9,010 nt of DNA, taken from the NCBI GenBank assembly GCA_910586715.1, contig CAJUJG010000084.1, positions 1-9,010 of the forward strand, written 5' to 3'. The position numbers and the translations under genes were made by a program. Source of the stretch: an uncultured Lachnospiraceae bacterium. Lineage in GTDB: Bacteria; Bacillota; Clostridia; Lachnospirales; Lachnospiraceae. This document shows positions 6,223 to 9,010 of this stretch, one piece after another (position 1 is the stretch's first letter; every line of letters begins with the position of its first letter). The notes below the pieces were generated by a model that saw only the letters and a program-made list of their open reading frames with translations, had not been told where the DNA came from and ran no database searches.

Positions 6223-7329
6223 TTATTTATTCAGCAATACAAGCAATTCCTCCTTCTGCTTTTGCAAGCGTTTGTCATCCATCGTTTCAAGAGTCTTCTT
6301 GACGAGTGCCTTCGTTTCGTCCGTCACCTGCGTTAAGCTTTCCCGAAACAGTTCATAGTACTTTTTCTTGAGCAAGGTTCTTATCACTTCCTCATTCCCG
6401 CAAAGATACCCTGCATCCGGCACATTTTTGAGGTTTTCCAATAATAACCGTATACCGTCGCTTTTTTGTGAAAATGCCCAGTCAAGCTCAATCTCCCGCA
6501 GCGTTTCCATTGCGGTGCGCGCCGTCTGTAAATCGCTCATTGTCACCGCATCGTCAAACAATGCGGCAATATCTTTGAAAAGGGATAAATCCTTGTTTGT
6601 CCACAGTCGGTACAAAATGCCGCCATAAATTTCGTAATCCTCGGGGTAGTCCTTCCAATGAACTTTCCAAGGATCAAAATTTTTCAGCCTTTTCTGAGCA
6701 AATACCTCCTGCAAAAAGGGCAGCAGCTCCGGAATCGGTTGTTCCATCATCTGTCTGATATTCGGATTGTCCCACCATCGTTTTGTTTCATTGGCGTCGG
6801 TCACGATTTGGGCAAATCCGCTGCCCTGCTTATAAAAAACATAATCGCCGACATTCTGATAAAGTTCTTTCCCCACATAAAACGGGGTGATATTTTTGAC
6901 CCGTACGCAGTTTCGTTTTACCTCCCGCACAATCCGTTTGAACAGCGCGCCCGTAAATTCTGTTTCGTATTCTCTTGGGATATACACTTCATAATCGCAC
7001 TCGTAGCCGTTTGGGTTGCTGCTTTTTGTCCGAAACGTGAGACGCCCCGCATTGCCGTTGCATTCTGTGATGTAGCGCACTTTGGCTTCGTCCTGCAAGG
7101 TTTGGCAGATGGTGTGCATGGCTTGGGATTTTGGTACGATGAAATAGAGTTCTCCGTAACTGTCGGCAATTTCTTCAATTGTATGAAAAGCGATGCGCGG
7201 CTGTTCGTCATGGTTCGCGTCATCATATACATAGTTGGCGCAATACTTGATTCCGAACTCATTTTCGACTGGCTTGAAAATATTACATAAATCCTGTTTC
7301 GATGCAAAAAAATAGATTGTGTTTGTCAT
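6223..7329 (-). CDS. uncharacterised 368-residue protein
   Basis: I do not recognise this family. The protein is soluble: no signal peptide and no membrane helix. The N-terminal part (about 1-180) is mixed alpha/beta, opening with TNTIYFFASKQDLCNIFKPVE and containing YGELYFIVPKSQAMHTI and GYECDYEVYIPREYE. A Trp/Tyr-rich middle (about 183-243: KRWWDNP, WKVHWKDYPEDYEIYGGILYRLW) leads to a helical C-terminal third that ends in a Lys/Glu-rich helix, KRLQKQKEELLVLLNK. Alternation of a small alpha/beta domain and a helical tail is common in immunity-type or sensor proteins, but that is only a guess. The start at 7329 follows GAGGT seven bases upstream; longer readings up to 7524 cross the promoter and are rejected. 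It is read divergently from the HTH-kinase pair. Confidence 0.85.
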   Translation of the reverse strand: MTNTIYFFASKQDLCNIFKPVENEFGIKYCANYVYDDANHDEQPRIAFHTIEEIADSYGELYFIVPKSQAMHTICQTLQDEAKVRYITECNGNAGRLTFRTKSSNPNGYECDYEVYIPREYETEFTGALFKRIVREVKRNCVRVKNITPFYVGKELYQNVGDYVFYKQGSGFAQIVTDANETKRWWDNPNIRQMMEQPIPELLPFLQEVFAQKRLKNFDPWKVHWKDYPEDYEIYGGILYRLWTNKDLSLFKDIAALFDDAVTMSDLQTARTAMETLREIELDWAFSQKSDGIRLLLENLKNVPDAGYLCGNEEVIRTLLKKKYYELFRESLTQVTDETKALVKKTLETMDDKRLQKQKEELLVLLNK

Positions 7330-7386
7330 GTGATACCTCGGATAAAAGCTTATCAAACGTTTCATGGCGTACCGTATCTGTCCAAT

Positions 7387-7413
7387 GGCGCCAATGTTTA
7401 TGCATTTGGCGTC
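7387..7413 (-). promoter_or_regulatory. hairpin in the leader of the 368-residue gene
   Basis: GGCGCCAA (7387-7394) pairs with TTGGCGTC (7406-7413), with one G-U pair and an 11-nt loop. It falls about 15 nt after the expected transcription start near 7428, in a leader of about 100 nt. There is no T-run after it, so it is not a terminator. It may stabilise the mRNA or be a protein site. It does not resemble a riboswitch that I know. Confidence 0.35.
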
Positions 7414-7434
7414 ATGCGTATGTTCTTGCATTTT

Positions 7435-7463
7435 ATTATATTGATATATGAAAAAACTGTCAA
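7435..7463 (-). promoter_or_regulatory. near-perfect promoter of the 368-residue gene
   Basis: On the minus strand TTGACA (7463-7458) and TATAAT (7440-7435) are both perfect and 17 bases apart, with an AT-rich spacer. Such an ideal sigma-A promoter would be very strong unless repressed. Confidence 0.88.
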
Positions 7464-7470
7464 TCTTCGG

Positions 7471-7499
7471 TTGCGTTCCAGTCGGAACACTCCTATAAT
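7471..7499 (+). promoter_or_regulatory. promoter of the HTH-kinase operon
   Basis: TTGCGT (7471-7476) and a perfect TATAAT (7494-7499) are 17 bases apart. The -35 box is 7 bp from the -35 box of the divergent promoter on the other strand. The expected start near 7506 leaves almost no leader before the HTH gene. Confidence 0.8.
7475..7488. promoter_or_regulatory. putative operator of the HTH protein
   Basis: GTTCC-AGTC-GGAAC is a 14-bp dyad lying between the -35 and -10 boxes of the HTH-kinase promoter, overlapping the end of the -35 box. HipB-type antitoxins bind such short dyads to repress their own operon. The site also lies just upstream of the divergent -35 box, so binding could affect both promoters. 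The symmetry is visible; the binding is inferred. Confidence 0.5.
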
Positions 7500-7508
7500 G
7501 TACATGAG

Positions 7509-7967
7509 GTGATGGAATTGACACTGCTGGGGTTTATTAAGGAAAAAGGGCTGTCGCGTTATAGTCTGTCAAAAATAAGCGGGGTGCCGTGGGACACGCT
7601 GTCGGAGATTTGTTCCGGTGAAATCAGGTTTGAACAGTGCAGTACAGAGCTGCTTTCAAGGTTGTCAGAAGCGCTTGGGACCAGCGTGGAAGAGCTGGTG
7701 CTTTTGGAAACAGGAAGTGATATGGACCAGTGTGGGAAACCTAGAGATAAAAAGTATTTGGAGACAGGGCTGCCGGAAAGTCTGCAGCATTCCCTTGATG
7801 AATTTATACAGGGGGAGAAGGAGCAGGTGTCCCATTTGGACTGTCTTTGGGGAGAACTGTACGGCTCTATCAATGCTTGCCAGTGGGGGGACAGGATAAC
7901 AAAGGAACAGGCAGACTATTTGCGTGCAAAATACCTGTTTGGAGAGGAGGCAGAGGAAAATGATTGA
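7509..7967 (+). CDS. HipB-like helix-turn-helix regulator/antitoxin
   Basis: This protein of about 150 residues pairs an N-terminal Cro/XRE-type helix-turn-helix (about 5-65: LLGFIKEKGLSRYSLSKISG, then a recognition helix around VPWDTLSEICSGE, and ALGTSVEELVLLE) with a C-terminal acidic helical region (about 80-152: ESLQHSLDEFIQGEKEQVSHL...EQADYLRAKYLFGEEAEEND). The first part should bind DNA; the second is a candidate kinase-binding domain. The start is uncertain: GTG 7509 or ATG 7512 would be nearly leaderless, while TTG 7518 has GAGGTG at good spacing. All three keep the HTH whole. Its stop lies inside the kinase gene (overlap 7960-7967). By analogy with HipBA it is the likely antitoxin and autorepressor. 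Confidence 0.85.
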   Translation: MMELTLLGFIKEKGLSRYSLSKISGVPWDTLSEICSGEIRFEQCSTELLSRLSEALGTSVEELVLLETGSDMDQCGKPRDKKYLETGLPESLQHSLDEFIQGEKEQVSHLDCLWGELYGSINACQWGDRITKEQADYLRAKYLFGEEAEEND

Positions 7968-8862
7968 CTTTACGCCGTGCGAAGTGAATAAATTTAAGGC
8001 TTATGGCGGTGCGAATGGAAACAAGATACACATACGGTATCAGGGGAAGGGATATATGCTGAAGTTTCCGTCAGTGCCCGGGCGCAGCAAAACCATGAGT
8101 TATACAAACAGCTGCATCAGTGAATACCTTGCATGCCATATTTACGGACTGCTTGGAGCGAAGGTACAGGAAACAATCCTTGGCACTTATACGGACAGAC
8201 GGGGGAAGGAAAAGGTCGTAGTTGCCTGCCGCGATTTTACAGACGGCGGGAAGAAACTGATTGAATTTGCACAGTTGAAAAACACCTGTATAGACAGCGA
8301 ACAGAACGGGTATGGTACAGAACTCTCCACGATTTTGACAGCAATTGATGAACAGACACTGATACCGCATGCGGAATTAAAATCTTTTTTTTGGGAGATG
8401 TTCATTATAGATGCCTTGCTTGGAAATTTTGACCGTCATAATGGAAACTGGGGTATTTTGGTTGATGAGGAAAAACAGACAGCAGAGATTGCGCCGGTAT
8501 ATGACTGTGGTTCCTGCCTTTATCCACAGCTTGCATTGGGGGAAATGCAGGGAGTTATGGAACAGGAAGAGGAGATTGACAAGCGCATCTTTGTGTATCC
8601 GACTTCTGCAATAGAAGAACACAGTAAGAAGGTATCTTATTTTAGCTTTATATCTTCGCTGAAAAACGAAGATTGCAATGCAGCTCTGAAACGTATCCAC
8701 GCACGTATTGATATGGGGCGCATTGACAGTTTGATAGAGGAAACGCCGTTTTTGGAACCGATACAGAAAGAATTTTACAAAGTAATGGTCAGGGAACGGA
8801 AAAAGAAGATACTGGATTGTGGCATGGAACGGCTTCTAAAACAGAAAGTGCCAGTGTGCTGA
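7960..8862 (+). CDS. HipA/CtkA-like serine/threonine protein kinase
   Basis: This 300-residue protein is a compact kinase of the HipA superfamily, closest in style to CtkA-type proteins. It keeps the kinase core: a Gly-containing N-lobe (YGGANGN, 15-21), the ATP lysine K35 in YMLKFPS, a Glu in helix C (E55 in CISEYLACH), the catalytic loop NFDRHNGN (156-163, Asp158 and Asn163), and the metal-binding APVYDCGS (D182). It lacks the extra N-terminal subdomain of classical HipA (about 440 residues), as HipT and CtkA do. A Ser/Thr-rich stretch, GRSKTMSYTNSCIS (41-54), is where family members are autophosphorylated. HipA phosphorylates glutamyl-tRNA synthetase and HipT tryptophanyl-tRNA synthetase; the target here is unknown. 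The ATG overlaps the regulator's stop and follows GGAGAGGAGG. No terminator is seen after it. Confidence 0.88.
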   Translation: MIDFTPCEVNKFKAYGGANGNKIHIRYQGKGYMLKFPSVPGRSKTMSYTNSCISEYLACHIYGLLGAKVQETILGTYTDRRGKEKVVVACRDFTDGGKKLIEFAQLKNTCIDSEQNGYGTELSTILTAIDEQTLIPHAELKSFFWEMFIIDALLGNFDRHNGNWGILVDEEKQTAEIAPVYDCGSCLYPQLALGEMQGVMEQEEEIDKRIFVYPTSAIEEHSKKVSYFSFISSLKNEDCNAALKRIHARIDMGRIDSLIEETPFLEPIQKEFYKVMVRERKKKILDCGMERLLKQKVPVC

Positions 8863-8905
8863 CCGTTTCATATCTGGTAAAACTCCGTAGAATATTTTTC
8901 TGAGA

Positions 8906-8977
8906 GTGCTGCTTCACAAACGCAGGCGTAGCGGTGGCTACGGCGAGGCTTGGGGAGTAGTGCTATCAGGGAAATAG
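8906..8977 (+). other. possible 23-codon leader frame, Arg-rich
   Basis: A GTG-started frame reads VLLHKRRRSGGYGEAWGVV and then LSGK before TAG, which ends as the hairpin holding the next Shine-Dalgarno begins. There is no clear ribosome binding site. The DNA is more GC-rich than its surroundings and contains a perfect hairpin CGTAGC-GGTG-GCTACG (8927-8942). Either the peptide or the RNA structure may matter. It could also be chance. Confidence 0.2.
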
Positions 8978-8993
8978 GCAAGGAGGTTTGCCT
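8976..8993 (+). promoter_or_regulatory. ribosome binding site inside a hairpin loop
   Basis: AGGCAA (8976-8981) and TTGCCT (8988-8993) form a 6-bp stem whose loop is GGAGGT. The Shine-Dalgarno of the next gene is thus displayed in, or tied up by, a small hairpin four bases before its ATG. Confidence 0.5.
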
Positions 8994-8997
8994 GAAT

Positions 8998-9010
8998 ATG
9001 AACGAGTCAG
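8998..9010 (+). CDS. start of a gene cut by the window edge
   Basis: An ATG at 8998 follows AGGAGG (8981-8986) by 11 bases and reads M-N-E-S before the window ends. The strong ribosome binding site supports a real gene. Four residues are too few to name it. It is in the same direction as the HTH-kinase pair, 135 bp after the kinase stop with no visible terminator between, so it could be part of the same transcript. Confidence 0.5.

Noticed and set aside
6658..7290. 210-codon plus-strand frame opposite the 368-residue gene
   Set aside because: It is a shadow of the real minus-strand gene, with no promoter or ribosome binding site and no recognisable domain.
7330..7524. 65-codon extension of the 368-residue protein
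   Set aside because: It runs across the promoter boxes at 7435-7463; the in-frame ATG at 7431 lies upstream of the expected transcription start and none of the inner ATGs has a good ribosome binding site.
1..9010. CRISPR array, tRNA, rRNA or IS element
   Set aside because: No regularly spaced repeats, no cloverleaf-like sequence with a conserved T-loop, and no transposase with flanking inverted repeats were seen; the short tandem repeats are inside genes.

Overview
The window looks like chromosome from a low-to-mid GC Firmicute, most likely a gut clostridium of the Lachnospiraceae/Oscillospiraceae type. The grounds are strong AGGAGG-type ribosome binding sites before nearly every gene, sigma-A promoters with close to consensus TTGACA/TATAAT boxes, intrinsic terminators, and the protein families present. 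The assignment rests on style and family distribution, not on a marker gene.

Left part (1-1117): an AT-rich stretch with a 14-bp direct repeat and a possible decayed reading-frame tail, then a promoter and a complete sugar O-acetyltransferase (315-914, +). A long hairpin with T-runs on both sides separates it from a convergent two-gene ABC transporter operon.

Middle part (1118-5381, all on -): a MacB/FtsX-type ATP-binding protein (start 4496) and an 896-residue permease with two large extracytoplasmic domains, 16 bp apart. No histidine kinase or response regulator is next to them. Upstream are two back-to-back hairpin terminators, two symmetric DNA elements, and then a Phd/YefM-RelE/ParE toxin-antitoxin pair with a 4-bp overlap and its own promoter.

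Right-middle part (5465-7463, all on -): an uncharacterised 368-residue protein with a near-perfect promoter, a pyridoxamine 5'-phosphate oxidase-family protein, and an 85-codon C-terminal remnant of an Rpn/PD-(D/E)XK-type protein whose reading frame overlaps the end of the oxidase gene.

Right part (7471-9010, +): a HipB-like helix-turn-helix protein and a compact HipA/CtkA-like protein kinase, translationally coupled by an 8-bp overlap. Their promoter lies back to back with that of the 368-residue protein, and a GTTCC-N4-GGAAC dyad sits between the -35 and -10 boxes. This divergent unit (unknown protein, HTH regulator, kinase) is the most interesting part of the window: the HTH protein could control both directions, so the unknown protein may be a third member of the system. 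The window ends just inside a new + strand gene whose Shine-Dalgarno sequence lies in a hairpin loop.
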